A DNA stretch of 64,000 nt from Lichenostomus cassidix (GCA_008360975.2 CM039181.1:2154380-2218379); one strand, 5' to 3'; positions 38,139 to 52,682 are shown, counted from the stretch's first letter. A program made the numbers and translations. The notes: generated by a model from the letters alone, not told the origin.

Positions 38139-39369
38139 ACCAAACCCAAAACAACGAAACCAAACTAGATAGTCTCATTGGTGAGAAGTGGATACGTTGG
38201 CATCATTCTTAAATATTATTGGTGTTGGTTAAATGTATCCTCCCTAATCATGTTAGCACTTCTTAACATTCAAGAGGATTAATTTTTTCCCACTGAGGCT
38301 TGCAAAGCATTATCTACAGAAGATCATATTAGAAGGGACAGGAGTGAATTTAATGCACTGGATTTGAAGTAATTTACAAAACTCATTAAAATTCCAAAGA
38401 TGCAAAATGGGTATTCTGTGATGGGGTTCTGCAAATCTGGAGAACTGATTCCCACCCCCATGGGAATACTTTAAGCACAAAGGAAACTCGGCAGCTAGAA
38501 ACAGAAAAGCTCCATGGCTTAAATGAAAAGTCTGCTTTGTAAATTGAAATATATCATTAGTTCGTGTTTTGCAAGTGAAGCTTCTTAAATACCATCTGAG
38601 TGAGTATGGGAAAGCAGAAGAGAGAGCTACATTTTATTTTAGCTGATGTTAGTTCTGCTTGGGAATCATGAATGGAGAAGTAACTTTAAACAACTGTGGT
38701 GACAGCAGTGCAGAATTAAAACAATAATGGGAGAGAAAAACAATTTTTTTCTCTTCTCCAGGACAAGGTAATTCCCTTTTCTCACAATTGCTCACAATGC
38801 TTTCTTTACTGTTTAACCCATAAATGTTGCTAATGGAATAGCAAAGTTTTAATGGGAAATATTTTTGGGTGACTGTCTACTCAGAAAAACTTGACAAAGA
38901 AACCTTTTCCTATTTTCTTTACCCACATTTCTTGATCAAACAGCAAACACCACCTATCCCCACAGATCCTGATTATAAACAAAGACACTCATAAAATAGT
39001 GCCAATTAAAATATAAATGGTTTATGCAATTAAAGTAAGATAAAAGATCCTGATGACATAAAATTACAGAGAGCAGCTAAAATTTGTTAACAGTTAAAAC
39101 ATGGCAAAAATGGTTATCTTGCAGTTTGATTTCCCATGAGTGTGTAGATGCATGGCCTCAAGCACAGATAAAAGAAAAGATGGAATTCCATAATAAATAT
39201 TAAATGGCAATGATTCAAAAAATTATTGAATTTTTCAACTCTTTATCAGCTGAAGAGTTCATCTTTGCTACCTGCTTTCACCACGTACAGAACCGTTTCA
39301 CATTTTGGTGTGGCACACCAGCAAAGCCTAAACCAGCAAGTTGTTCAGAACTTCAGCCCACAAACTCAC

Positions 39370-39558
39370 CTGCTCCTGGGTCATCTTGTGCAGCTCCTTC
39401 TCCCAGGCTGCCTGGTCGTCGTCCAGGTGGTAGGAAGCAGGCGGGGTGAGGCCGCGCAGGATCAGGGGGTCGCGGTCGTGGCACAGGGCTGTCAGATGGC
39501 CGATGTACAACTTCAACTTGCTGCGGTTCTGCTCAAGTTCTAGGAGGGGCTGAATTAT
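39370..39558 (-). CDS. Penultimate coding exon of the same gene, helical region
   Basis: This 189-nt exon encodes 63 residues, phase 0 at both ends. The acceptor is CTCTTCTTTCAG and the donor CAG|GTGAGT. The product opens with a leucine-rich helix (IIQPLLELEQNRSKLKLYIG), then HLTALCHDRDPLILRGLTPP, an acidic turn (LDDD) and a second charged helix (AAWEKELHKMTQEQ) that runs on into the last exon. The heptad-like spacing of L/I residues suggests coiled-coil or helical-bundle packing. The exon is strongly G/C-ending in codon third positions (for example CTG, GAC, CGC, GGC), unlike the AT-rich 8.8- and 11.6-kb introns on either side. That is typical of a conserved avian coding exon. The open frames on the opposite strand here (39204-39543) are its shadow. 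The protein family was not identified. Confidence 0.93.
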
Positions 39559-42500
39559 CTGAAAGAAGAGCAGAGACAGTGAGCAACAGGCTGAGACCCA
39601 AGCTGTGATGAAGGCAAACGTCACCTCTGAGTTACAACCTTGTTCAGCTTCACAGTGGAAGAAACCTGAACACCCTGTGCTCGTGGTCCATAACCTCCCA
39701 ACCATCCAGCAGGAAACTAAGTACACTGGGGAAAGGGATGTAGTGATGACAGCTGTGTGATTAGACTGGGAAATAATGATGATATGGGTGAAAAATGAAA
39801 CAGTATTAAGCTGAATGCATTAACGCTACTGATTATCCAGCACTGCTGCACTTCAACTACTCCAACAAAAAATTATTTTTCTGACAAAAGGTGTCTGTCC
39901 ACAACTAAGGCAATGTCATACAGATTTTTAGCTCATTTTGCCAACAAACATTTCACTGTAAATTAAGTATGCAATAAACATGTTCTAAAGAGAATAGTTT
40001 CAAATGATGCCAAAACTCAACAATTCTAAGATGAATGCACCTCTACTGTAGAAAATGAATAGAGAAGTATCTTCACCACAAAGTTAAAATCTTGTACATA
40101 GTTAAAATATAGTCTTCTGTAGTTTTGAAAAGGCAACAACTTTTATTATACAAGCCAGATTCTATATAATAAACTAGCAAACTAAAATCAAAGGACTTTA
40201 TTGAAGTATTTCTTTACTTTATTTTATTCCATTGTACTTTACCCAATCTGAATCTAATCATTGTTCCTCAATGCAATCCAAACTAGAATCATCCAGTTCC
40301 CATAACAAGTATCTGTAGTACCATTTTTCATTTTTTTTTACAAAAATATAGAGCTCAAGTGCATAAATACATAAATACATACCGGCCATCCCTCGCTATG
40401 ACCTTCCACAAGAATACTGCTTCATTTGTTCTAGATGTTTGTGGGCACATACTCAAAACTGCAGTAATGCAAATCTCTAAGGCTTGCAGCTGATGAAAAA
40501 TTAGGGAAGAACTGGGCTTAGGGCCTCCTTTCCATAAAATGAGGTGCTGGGCAGGGAGAGCTGGAAAGCCTAGCCAAAGTCCTGGCAACTTCTATTCATG
40601 TTCCCAGGCAGAGGCTGCACCTGCTGTTTGTTAGTGGGTTGGGGATATCTTTTCAATAGGACACCTCTGACCCTGCTAATGAATAAGGAGATAATCTCTG
40701 AGTCAACAAAACAGGGCGCTGGCATTACTTTCAACAAAGACTCTGGCTTCGGCCCCTTTTAATAGGGCTGTCAGGGCTCACTTATTTTGTTTCTAACACT
40801 GTTTTACATGGATTAATTTCTGTAGAGCGTGAGGATCTGAGGCATGGCTAAGCAGCTAACTAATGTCAGGCTCTGTGTCCTGCTGAGCTCAGCAGCCTCC
40901 AGCAGCACATCAGGGTGGTGCCACAGCCCCACGGGAGAGGAGGGCTGGGGCTGACCTGATGATCTGAAAGTGTATTACCTGTGCAGGTGAAAACCACTGA
41001 TGCTTCCAATTTAACTGATGTCTTTCCGATCTTTCTTACTATTTGGTTTGCCCACAGAGGGTGAAATGATGGAATATCACATCTTAAGAAAATATTGTTC
41101 TATAAAAATGTAATAGTCAATGTCTAATAACGAGCTGTTCAATCAATGTAGTAGTTGCCTTGTGTTCTTTTCAGATAACACAGTCTCTTCAATATCCATC
41201 AGATATGCAGATTGTAGTTCGTAAAAAATCTGATTGCACAACCTTCCTGGCCACTCTTTGTGAACAGAAACCCTCCCTGATGAGGAGAAAGCAGAGCTAT
41301 CTAGCAAGTAAGAACAGAACATTTTCATACAACAGCTGAATTTCACCGCTCAGGGATAAATCCCCTTTCGAAGCACATTCCTCCTGCACCCTTCCCCCTT
41401 TTACCTCGAGCTGGAAACAGGCCAAATGAGGCGTGTGAAAGTTCTTAACGAGCAGCCCTCCCAAAGCTGTTCACAGAGCAATCACTCCCCTCACTTGGGA
41501 TCCATTAAACACTGCCAGTCAAGTAGGAAGTGCCCTTCTATCTGCGTTCCTGCCATATCTAATTGGAACTGGCCACTTAGCCAGGCACTGTGCTTCCCAC
41601 ACTGCAGAGCTGCCACTGCCTTATCTCAAGAGGGTGTAAGAGCATTTGCTAAGTGGAAAAGCAGGGCAGCGCTGGATTCATAACCCACATCGTGTTCTCA
41701 TGATCAGCTCAGAGCTGCAGAGCTTTCTAGGAAAGCAGTGGGTAAACAGACCAAAGCCAGGATATCTTCTAAAGCAGCCCTCATTCATTAATTGCCCTGA
41801 TAGGTTTAGGCCATCCTCATCAATGCATGGAATGAAGTCTGCTTAATGTACCCTCAGCTTCAGAATATTGCTAATGGTCAGCTGAGTTTGCCAACAAGGT
41901 TCACTAAAAAAGGCAATCATTACAGAAATGTGAAATGCCTGACAAATCTCACTCACAAACCCAAACCACCTCAACCAACTAATAAAGACATTTGTGAACA
42001 TATTACAAATTCAACTTGAAAACAAGTTGAGGTTTTTGAGATTTTGTACTTAAAAAAAAAAATCTTTGAATATGACAAACGTGAATCTAGCTGTAGTTTC
42101 AGAAGTCATTGGGACAAAAAAGCTTTATACTGCTTCTTCAGTGGTAGTCCTGCTGTTGCTGTACAATAGTCAGCTGAAATATGGGTAACTGAATTTAAAG
42201 TTTTATGTGCTAAGTTTCTGCATTTGAATACACACATATACACAGCAGTGTCTACTGGAAATATGTAAAAATACATGGGTGCTTATACAAAAAAGAAGTG
42301 TGTTTTATAAGTGCAGCAGTGTCAGTCTGACAGAAACGTGATATTGACTGTCCATAGACATATGCAGAATAAAGAATGGATTTAATCAATGCATAATTCA
42401 CCACAACCACCAGCTTGAAATGATGCCTTCTCCTGCCAGAAGGGTTAATGACCTGGCCACCTTTCTCCCTCCTAACAATCCCTTTTCCAAGGAATGAAGC

Positions 42501-45500
42501 AATTTGAGAAATAATCTAGCTTGCTAGGCTGGTCTATGGACCATGAGTGTTCACTGTAGATCCTGCCTAGGCACAAATAAAGAAGGAATTCTGAAGAAAA
42601 TCCAACCAGAAACCCAAACCACCACCAAACATCTCCTCAAAACTTCAGACTGGACATTACAAATATGTTTGGAAACACAATGCAGGTAGCCCTTTATCTC
42701 TTATCAATCACCTACCTCTATTCATGTGAGTGTGGAAAATTATTTTCAAACTTTGTTACACACAGCTGCAGCTATGCTACCCCCAAAAAAATCTACTTCC
42801 CAAATTACCATTACACAGGAGAAGATGGGGCCAAAGATTGTCTAAGTACAAATGCTTGTTAAAAAGAAATTATTTCAAGAGGACCTGACAAATCTCTGTA
42901 TACTTCCCTGTATCTGGATTTTATTATAGATATTGCCAGACAAGGAAATTTTGCCTATGTGGCTGAATATCTTCTATTGGGAGATATGGAAATAAACTAA
43001 GATACTGAGTGACATACTCTGGAAATATTTGCATGGCAAATTGAGTTATGCCTTCTTGCTCAGACCATTTGTGTTTGTTTGGCAACAAACACAAGGGTTC
43101 AACAATAATCTTCTAACCACTGAATGCAATGGAGTTTTATGAGGCATGAATTTGGCTCAGAATGTGCAAAGCCTTCCCAAATTCAGAGCAATTTATCACT
43201 GATGTCTTCCCTTCATTATTTTAAATGGAAACAGAAGAAAGTTCTCAAAAAGACACATCTTGACCTCAGTTCAGTTCAGCTCAGTTCACTGATGCAGAGA
43301 TACTTGGTTTCTTCAGAAGACCCCAAAAGAAAAGCACAAGGACAGGCTCAGTACTCTTTAGATTTGTTTTAAAGAGAAAAAAAAAAGGACTTAACTCTAA
43401 CCTTCATAATTTTCTCCTCATAAACCAGAACAATATACGTGAGCAGCTAAAAGAGATTCTGGCTATTTTGACAGAACTGTCTTACTCAGTTCCTTTCTGA
43501 CAGAATCAATTAGGAAATCATTTTTGTATAGCAAATTATTTTTGAAATTTTTATACACCATGAACAAATCCCATGGATTAATGATTTCCAGAGTTCACCC
43601 TCTTCACCTTGGGAAAAATCCAGACCAGAAAAAAAGAACAGAGAAAAAACAAACTAGGGAAAGGGGTTTTGTCATTAGTTCTCTCTGTTTAAATAAAATA
43701 ATTTCCCTATTATGCAGGTGAAGCAAGGAATTGCAGTGGGTTGGTAGGGTTCCTAAAGCACTGAAAAAGAGCAAGGAGCTTTAAAATATTTTTATACATA
43801 ACAAATCCAGAAGTGCTTTCCATGATACCAGCAACTTTCACTTATGTGGGCTGCAGAGCAAAGCTGGCAGAGAACTACATAAGGAACAGGACAGGCCAAG
43901 AGAACCTAAAATCTCCTTCATTTGAGCATTTTGTCCCTGTAATTTGTGTTAGTTACCAGGTTAAAATTTTGAATAATAAATTAAAATATGACAGAGTAGT
44001 CAGACTGATGATACTGACAATTACCTCCAAAGGGAAAAAAAAGTATTCCCACAGTAAGCAAAAATAGTTTAGCAACTGTTTGCAGTTTGTACATGACACT
44101 GTGGATTTAAATAGCATTCTCCTGACCAGACTTTTGTAGCTGTAACTATGCAAGTTTTGATTTCACAAAATCCATTAGATTTTGTGCTGATTCCTTCTCT
44201 ACAAAAACACAGCAGCTTGAGAAAAAGTAAGAACAACCTCCTTATATTTTTAATGCACTCAAGCTTTCTAGCACTTGTTACTTATGCAAGAGTGAACCAG
44301 AAAGAACACACATTTCTTGCTGTGCTGTATTTTGTCTCTTGCTTCTTCCTATTTCAAGGGCTAAAAGGAAACAGTGGCTCTACCATGGCTTTGTTTGAAA
44401 GCAGAACAGGGCAGAACTGGGAGAGCATGGCCAGGGGAATGCTTGTGGATCAGGGGCTGTGCTCTTCTGCCTCCCTGTCTGTTCCACTGCTAATGCAAAC
44501 CAGAAGGTATTCCTTAAGTAGTCTACCAGAGAACACAATCAATGCTTTTCCTGTTCAGATGAACTATAACCTCCCTGTCTGCAGGTGATAGGAATATTGG
44601 TCTTGTCCTTTTCTAACACTGGGTCTTCATTCTGCTCTTGCAGCTCTCTACCTGCTGAAAAACACTTTCAAAGCAAAGACTTGTGATGCCACCAAACACC
44701 TGGTTTATCTGTCTTTAGGAAGTCTTCTTAGACTCCACATTCAAATGCAAAATCCCATTAATAAATACACCTGTTTATACATATATATAATAGTTCTTAT
44801 TTAAAGTTACTTTAACAATCAGATGTAGTTGGACTGCCCATAGTGAGCCTACTATGGAGATGGAACTACATCCTGACATGTCCATCAGTCATTATGAACT
44901 TCACCAACCAGGAAAATACAGCTTCTAGACTGGCTATATACCCCTACTTTTTAAATTTTTTCACAGTTTTCTTGAGCTTATTTTCATTGTTAATACACTG
45001 GAAAGCAGGTTTGGGCTTGATTCTTTTTCTAATATTGTTCATCTCCCCTCTCCCTTAGTCTCCTTCCTCTTAACTGCAAACTGAAAGGGCTTGGCTGCAG
45101 CTGTTCCTCTGTCTCTGTCCTGTCTGTGAGTGCCAGGGCTCAAGGGAATTGGGAGATAGTCCAGACTATCACACAAACTGCAAGGAACAACTCTCCTGGA
45201 AGTGGCCAGAAACAATAATGCTTGAGTGCAGAATTCCTACTTGCTACAAAGACCAAGCCACTAGTAGAAGATCATGTTCAGCTGCAAATAAAAAGAGAAA
45301 ATAAGACACAGACCTGGCATAATCTCATCTGGCAGAAATGAATGATGGTCTTTTTGCAATTGTTTTGCTGAAAAGCACAAATCTCTACAAAAAGAAACCA
45401 GCCATCTGTTTTGAATGTTTTAGACTGTAAGTATCTAGTTGTGTTCTTCTTTGATCTGTAAGAATAATAGGAGGACAGTGATACAGTCCAGTTACACCTC

Positions 45501-48500
45501 TGTTGTGAGTGCTTAATTCATCCCAGAGCTGCAGATTACAAAATTCCATCTGGAAATCTTAAGTCTTATCATTCTGGGATCAGGAAGAAGATGAACAATG
45601 TATCAAGATCAGTTCTTTTGTGCTCACAGATATTCTTGGACAGAGAATACATACTTCTAACAGAAATTAGTTATTAAACAGCAAAATAATAGTTTAAGAA
45701 AAAAAAAACACTAGCAGAAGTATTGTTCTCCAAAAGAAGAAAAGGACCAGGAGCAGAAGTTGACATTTGTTTGTCTCAAGAACATCATTGTTCTCTAACC
45801 CTCCTAAGGATTAATTAGCTACATCACCTTATTTGAGTGCATCACATTAGGGTTCTTACTAAAAGGTTGCCCATCTGAGAAGTGGGAGTGAAGAGCCCTG
45901 GCTGTCACCAATACCACAAAACAAATCTGGCATCTCTCTCTCAATCAGGACAAGTGATAATGTTTAAGCAATCTAAGATTATCTCACATAGCTGCCTTCA
46001 AATTTTCCACAGGGTATGACTCCAAGGCAAGCCTAAGACACTTTCACAATGCTTTTACACACCTGGATGAAGAATTGTAATAATATGATTATTACACTAC
46101 ACAACTGGTTTGTAGATTTTTAGAGAGGGGAAGAAATGAGTTCAGGAAACAAGAGATGACAGTAAAGAACAAGACACGGTGGTCTAAAGAGCTTTGTTCA
46201 GCATGCTGGAATGGCAGCGCCTTGAAAATATGGGTTATTTTTCCTTTTTTTGGGAAGGAATAGGATCTTGGGGAAAAAAAAGTAGTAATAGAATCAAAAC
46301 AAATCTAACATAATGTTGGGAACAAATTCAAAATGAGGTATTAGAATCATCGTCATATCACTTCAGCAAGACAATTCCAGAATATTGCACAGTAATGACA
46401 CCCAGCACTTACAGAGCACTTTCCCCAAGCAATATTTGCACTTTTATAAAAACTTCAGCTCATTTTACAGTTACAGAATTTGAGACAGGGAGAAAGAACA
46501 AGTGAGTGGCTGGAGACTATGCCAGGAAAGAACTGATCTTCTGAATTGTGGGCTAGTACTGTGTCCAGTAAATTACAATGTAATATGAGTCAGGCATGAA
46601 GGTTTTGACCATTTTACGTGATCTAACAATTAAAAAGACCATATTGAAAATAAGTCTAGTGAAAAGGCTTATGAGGTCACAGTGTAGTAAGTGACAATAC
46701 TGAGAACCTCAAAAGGGTGATGGTAAGACAAGAAGTTCTCTACATGCTGCAAGCATAAAATGTGTCTTGTGGAGAAAAGATCACATTTATGAGGTGAATG
46801 AGTGTCTGTGGAATCATTTAAATGGCACATCCATAGCCCAGATTTACAAGATACACCCACATATGAACATGTCCTTTTGCAAGTATTAGGTATAAGGTGT
46901 AAATTCATATTTTCTCAATAAAAGTGAATAATAACTAATTAAGCCATTGCCCAGACTGTTTTGGTATTCAAGAAAGACAAAGGAACATCCTCATGTGCAA
47001 TCACACTGGAATATGCTTGGATGTAGAGGAGGATAGAGCTCCATCTGGGGAATAAAAGGAGTCATAAGAAATTCAGACAGCAGGGAAACAAGCCTAGTGA
47101 AAAATGCTAGGGAAGACTATTTCAGGATGAAATATGGTGTTGACATTGAACTATAAACTGAAATGTAAACTACCATCCTCAGAAATTGCAGGAAGGGTGC
47201 ATATGTTTATGAACAGTGCTCCATTTCAGGGAAGCTCTGTCTGATAATGCTGTCATGTACAGAACTGGCATAATTAAATATTAAATTCACTTAATTCCAG
47301 AATGCTGGAGGGGAAAAGCCTTAAGAGCTGAAGCATAAAAAAAAATATCGTTATTATTAAGAAAGACTATTGTCCATAGTCTTTTGGTCTCCATTTAATC
47401 TTCAGTATTGACCAGAGGTAATTGCATCCACAGACCTAAAGGAACTTTAAAAAACAAACTTATTGCCAAGTCCTGTGCTATTAGTCATTTTTTTATCATT
47501 GTAATACATAAATTTAATTTAACACAGGGAGGTTAGGGACTCTGTAACTTACATCATCGTAGCTTTTACAAAGAGAATAAGGACTTTTTAAAAAATGAAC
47601 ATGGAATGTCATGGTAAAAACATGTACTCTGTTGGGAATAACTGGCTTGGGAAGCATCCATCACCTTTATACTTTCCCTGTTGATGTATGCATGACAATC
47701 TCGAGGCTGACAGGTTTCTCAGATGGGATGCATGCAAGGCAAGGCTGCTGGCTGAGTCGGTATTTTGACTGGGATACTCTGTAATATGCTTTCCTGAGGA
47801 AAGTGCCTCACAGTCAAGAGATAAGCTGTATTTAATGTCAACCACCCATTAATTCAGTAAACGAAGAGAAAACATTCTCTTAGCACAGTTGCATTTCTAA
47901 ATACATCAGCAGATGGGAGAGGAAAGTGAAGGATCTTTCTCTCTGTATTTTCTGCACCAAGTCCATGTTTGCTCCAGAAGGAAAATCAGAATTATTCCTA
48001 CCTTCACAGTGAGTGTCCTCTTCCTTTTCATCATTTACTTACCTGATCTCCCCTGTTTAATTTCTGTGCTTCAGCTGATCTTTACAAGCATAATCTCTAA
48101 AACTTTTAACATACACGAGCACACAACCATGGCAAGGGCAGTGATTCAAAAAGAATGTGAAATCAACAGCAAGTGGAAATTAATGAAGCACTTTATCTAT
48201 TTGTCCACTAAAGAGATTTTCTCAGTTCAAACCCCAAGGCATGAAATTCAAGTTTGACACTGCCACAGTTGGATTAATTTTTCAGATGGTTGACTTGAAA
48301 AGAGGGATTTGATCTATACAGTCAGATAGACTGTCTGTAGTTAAATGAGCAAGTGCAAGAGATGAGAGTGCCTTATTCTCTCATGGATGTTTTACAAATC
48401 TAATACAAAGCAATAATTTTCAGAAATGCAATGGTCCAAGATTTCCACAGAAATTTTCAGAAGTTTTCTTTTAAACCACTGCTATGGAAAAAATCAAATT

Positions 48501-51160
48501 CTTAGAAAAAAATGCACAGAAACGCATGTGAGATATTTTCTCTTAATAGGATAAGTGAAGAAAGAAAACGTTTCATATACATTTTTAAAATACTGTCATC
48601 AGTCCTTTAAGTACTTCAAAGAAATGTATTCTGCTTTAAAACTGATATTCCAAGGCATAAATGAATCAATCCTAGGTACTGTAGTGTACTGACTCCTGGC
48701 CAGTAAAAGGTATTTTCTTTGCTGAAGTACAGGCGTGAGGAGAAGGGCTCTGTCCTGTGTATTGTCTTTCCCTTCTGGAAATGGGAGTTGTTGTAGGGAC
48801 AATTTGACAGCAGAAAAGAAAAAAATTGTGGATGTGGACATAGAGAGACAAAATATACTTTAAATGAAAAACAGCTCCCAATTTCTCCCCCATTGTTTTG
48901 AAAGAATGAGGGAGATGGAAGGGAGAGAGGAAGGCTAAGGGGATATTCCTCTTTGCCTTCACATTTATTGACAATTCATATTCCTAGTCCATATTGAGAA
49001 TCATGGATTGTGAGTTGATAAATATCTGTGACTAGTTAGGTCAGCGTGCATGGCAGCTATCTGGGCAGCAGATCTCAACATGCTCAAAACCTTCAGGAGG
49101 AACATTCCCTTCAGGAGGAACATTATCTCCCAGCAAATTCTTTACAAACCAGAATTGAAAAAGCACACATAGGTTTGGCTGCAGCACAAGCTGCTTTGAA
49201 AGAGAATCTGACTGAAAACATTTCCTCCATGAAGTCAATGATAAATGATATGAAAGACATTTCCTGTTCTCTCGTACTTGCACAGAAACTCAATTACATG
49301 CCCTGGAAAGTTCTCCCCACAACATGGTGAAACAATGATAGGATGATTAGAAGAAGAAAATCACAAACTGCACATAAACACACGAGAAACACCCTCATGC
49401 AGAGAATATGGAAGCAAGGGGAGGGAGCACAGCCAGGAGTCACAAAACACACGGAGCGAGATGTGGGAGTGACTGTCGGAAACTTTTCTATTGGCAGGAG
49501 AGGTTGGTTCTCACCGTTCTGAACAAAATGGCTGAGCTAAGAGCATCTGACTGGTTATGCCCAAATACCCTCCTCCTCATCCTAGAGGTGCACAGGTGGC
49601 AGTGGGAGGAAAGCCCCAGAGCAGCATGGGAATGAAACAAAGAGTTGGTTAGTATTTAAAGCACATCTGTAAGTACAAACAGTAGTACAAAGCGTTTAAA
49701 TTGCTTATGCAATAATCTGAGCTACCTCGAGGTACAGCTTTCTTTGCTCCCTTGTAGGCTTTGTCAGCTAAAACCAAGGGCAAGTGCAATCAGAGCCTCC
49801 TCCCACCCCCTCACTTCCCTATTGCTCTTCCCTGTGAGGTCTTTCCAAGAATTTCCCTAAATGTCTAACTTTTATTTCTCTTTTACATGTTATCTTTTTA
49901 TTTCATCTTTGAATGCTACACTGCATTTATCTGCAAGCAGGCACTACAGTCACATTCTGGAAATGGCTTCAGCACTCTGTAGACTTGCAGTGTAGAAACA
50001 ACAGGTATTCTAACATTTGCACCAAATAAGGATTAGGAAATCTGTTTAATTTTCAGTATTAACCATTTCACTCACATGAAAAAGGTAACACCAACGTTTT
50101 CCAAAAACACTGCAGAAAATTCAAGCCAGTCAATGTACAGTAAGGGAAGGTATTAAATCAAGATACAAAGGGATGTTGCATTGAAAATGAGAATTTTTCT
50201 GTTTTTTTCTTTGTATACACTTACTGTTTTCTGATGCAGACATGAAAGGAGATTTTTCAAGATCTATTCTTGCAGGGTGAATATGTAATTGGCCTTTGCC
50301 ATTTCCCTCTTGTACCTTACTCATTATTTCTGTGTATCACTAGGTTGGCACTTAAAGGTCTAGAGTAAGATGCTTTCCTTCCTGCAGATCTCACCAATTT
50401 CTACATGAGTCAGAGGGCAGAAAGAAGCATTCCTTCACTCCGTCGAGGCAGTGATTAATGATGTCTAATATTTTAATTAAACTGGAGTGGATGAGATTAC
50501 AACATGGGACATGCAATTATGTTGGCATTTTCTGTGCTACCCAAGGGATGGTTAATCTCTCTGATAGTTATCAAACACACGGCTGTGCTTTGTAAATGAC
50601 ACAGGAGGCTCCTCACTGCTTTGGAGATGGTAAATTGATTTTCCTTCAGTTCACGGCCCATTGAGTTTGTGAGGGAGCAGTCTGTGCTCATTTGGCACTG
50701 AGGCTGGGATTTCCTCATGGGAAATGAAGGGAACTGCTCGTATGCAATCCACAGATCAGAAAGCTGATCCTGGAGCATGATTTCCTGCTACTGAAGACAA
50801 GAAACAGTCCTGGACACTCCACACACTCCAGCAGTAAACCTGAGCTACTAAAATCTGAATATGTCATCCAGGACTTGAGCCTCGCATTTGGAGAGTGAAG
50901 TTTTTTGTTCCTTTTCACTGTTTCTCCTCCTCTCCACCCACCTAACAACACCTTGGGACCAGGAACCTTTCATTCCCATTGCAGGAGTTTTACACAAAGC
51001 CAACATATCAGCAGCATCCATTTCTGGTTTGGAACTGCATTCTGGAATGCTACTTTTGTTCCAAAGGTACTGCAAGCATGTCAGCAAAAATTACATATGA
51101 CTCGAAACAATCAGCACTTATAGTAAAAATGACTTTAAAAACAAAAACGAGACACATTAC
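39559..51160 (-). other. Intron of the minus-strand gene (11.6 kb)
   Basis: Phase-0 intron between exons 51161-51262 and 39370-39558, with donor GTAATG and acceptor TTTCAG. It is AT-rich with few identifiable repeats. An 18-bp-period duplication lies at 49090-49124, inside a plus-strand open frame of 94 codons (49046-49330) that has no splice or conservation support visible here. Nothing else could be recognised. Confidence 0.75.
49090..49124. repeat. Tandem duplication, 18-bp period
   Basis: CCTTCAGGAGGAACATT is repeated once after one spacer base. The 18-bp period keeps a plus-strand frame open across it. Confidence 0.9.
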
Positions 51161-51262
51161 CTGGTCAGGGGAGGGCTTGTGGTTGGTTTGGTTGGAATGG
51201 GATGAGGATTTGAGGTGGTCATCCTCATAGTTGTCAGCCATCAGCTTCATACGGTTCTGAGT
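51161..51262 (-). CDS. Antepenultimate coding exon of an unidentified coiled-coil protein
   Basis: This 102-nt exon encodes 34 residues, starting TQNRMKLMADNYEDD and ending in a polar linker, SNQTNHKPSPDQ. On the minus strand it is preceded by a T-rich tract and TTTAACAG and followed by the donor CAG|GTAATG. Both junctions are phase 0, so it reads straight into the exon at 39370-39558. The first half is charged and helical. The Ser/Asn/His/Pro-rich second half looks like a flexible hinge before the C-terminal helices. It contrasts with flanking intron sequence in G+C and in having a sensible open frame. The gene continues to the right of the window, so the N-terminus and start are not seen. 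I do not recognise the family from this exon; exon status rests on splice sites, frame compatibility and composition. Confidence 0.85.
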
Positions 51263-52642
51263 CTGTTAAAAAAAACCCAGAAAAAAGAATCTCAGTCTAC
51301 CTTCTAATGTTATCATGGCAACTAAAGGGAACAGAGTATTTTTGCTATCCTGCATATCCAAAATCCCTCCATGGCACAAAAATAAGACACATATCTAAAA
51401 CATCAGTTGGTATTACTGTAGAGAATTTGTAAAAACTGTGGAGACACATTCCAACCAGTTCACTTTAAGGCTAAGTTAGTTTTGCAATTAAGTGGATCAT
51501 CTGACTTGCAGCTACTAAAACTTGTGCTGTACAAGAAATTAATTTCTTCTTATATATTCTTGGGATTAAGGTTCAGACACCAACTTGGAGAAGAATTCAA
51601 TGAAAACATGAGTTAGGTGTCCCTAAGTCAATTAAAAAAACCCTAACAAACTTCTCTGAAAGCAGTCAGTTAAAAAAAACCAACAAGTAAACAATCTGGA
51701 AATAGGTTATTACTTAAGAAGTCTATCCAGCTTCAATATACAAATCAGTTTTCAACTGATATATCAGAGAACAGAAAAATTCTGAGACTAATCAGAAAAA
51801 GTGAATTATACAAAAGCCATTCTGTGAGGAAATGAAAAAGTTAGTAAATAAATTTTGGGAAGAAAAAGTGACATAAAGGCGTAGAAAATTAGAACCTAAA
51901 CACAGTCAAGTAAAGAATTAGCAAAATATGAAACAAGTTTCTTATTGATGGCATTTCTCCTCCCAGCTCAGAAGGCACAAAAAGCCCCATTTTGAGCTTT
52001 GTGAAATCCTTGAATTCTAAGGAAATCAAAAGGCTAACCAGATGTACATTAGATATGATACAGAGCAAATTATCTACAGCTCGACTTATGAAATCATCAG
52101 ACATGCACTAAAATGAAATGTCTTAAGTGAAAGCTCAAAGCTCACTGCAGGAATGCCAGCTGTTGAATCAATCCCTTCAGAACTCTATGGCTTCTCACTG
52201 AAAACTCTAAGTTTAACAAGCATCTCGAGGCTAGAGAATGCAGATTCTACTTGTATCTATTCAGATCATGAGAGAAGGTCCAGGGTTTGAATCTGGATTT
52301 GATTTTATGTTGGATTAATTTAACAAAAGCTAATAGTAAATTGAGCTTAAGCAATAAGCAATTTAATCATGCAAAATTTTTATATTGTTTGCTCTGCTTT
52401 GTCAAACAAGTTTTGAATTCCAAGTCTGACTCATCATTCATAAATCACTACTTGAAACATGCTACATTAATCCTGAAACAAACAGTTGATTGTAAAGGCA
52501 CTTTCTTAATATTTATTATTATATTTAAGGTCTTTTCTTCAACAGTTTCTTCTTTGCAATGAGAACAATTGATTATAAACAATTTCATATTTCCTTGGAA
52601 ATTTTTTGTTTTGATAATAAATAAATTCTTACACTTTCAGCA

Positions 52643-52656
52643 TGTGTGTGTGTGTG
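52643..52656. repeat. (TG)n microsatellite
   Basis: Seven TG dinucleotides directly left of the rearranged CR1 element. Confidence 0.9.
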
Positions 52657-52682
52657 GAAAAAAATCTATTGAATCTATTCCT

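Larger units (their letters stand above)
30570..39369 (-). other. Last intron of the minus-strand gene (8.8 kb)
   Basis: AT-rich intron between the penultimate and terminal coding exons, starting GTGAGT and ending GCAG on the minus strand. It contains a CR1 3' end (37555-37712) and a poly(A)-bearing insertion scar (about 38104-38138), both in plus orientation and so antisense to the gene. I see no other exon with paired splice sites, and no tRNA or rRNA-like fold. The open frames here are short and lack codon bias. Confidence 0.8.

Noticed and set aside
39204..39543. Plus-strand open frames of 81 and 105 codons
   Set aside because: Antisense shadows of the penultimate coding exon at 39370-39558.
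49046..49330. 94-codon plus-strand frame with helical, Met/Lys-rich sequence
   Set aside because: Contains an 18-bp duplication that keeps the frame open; lies antisense in an intron without exon boundaries. Only conservation data could revive it.
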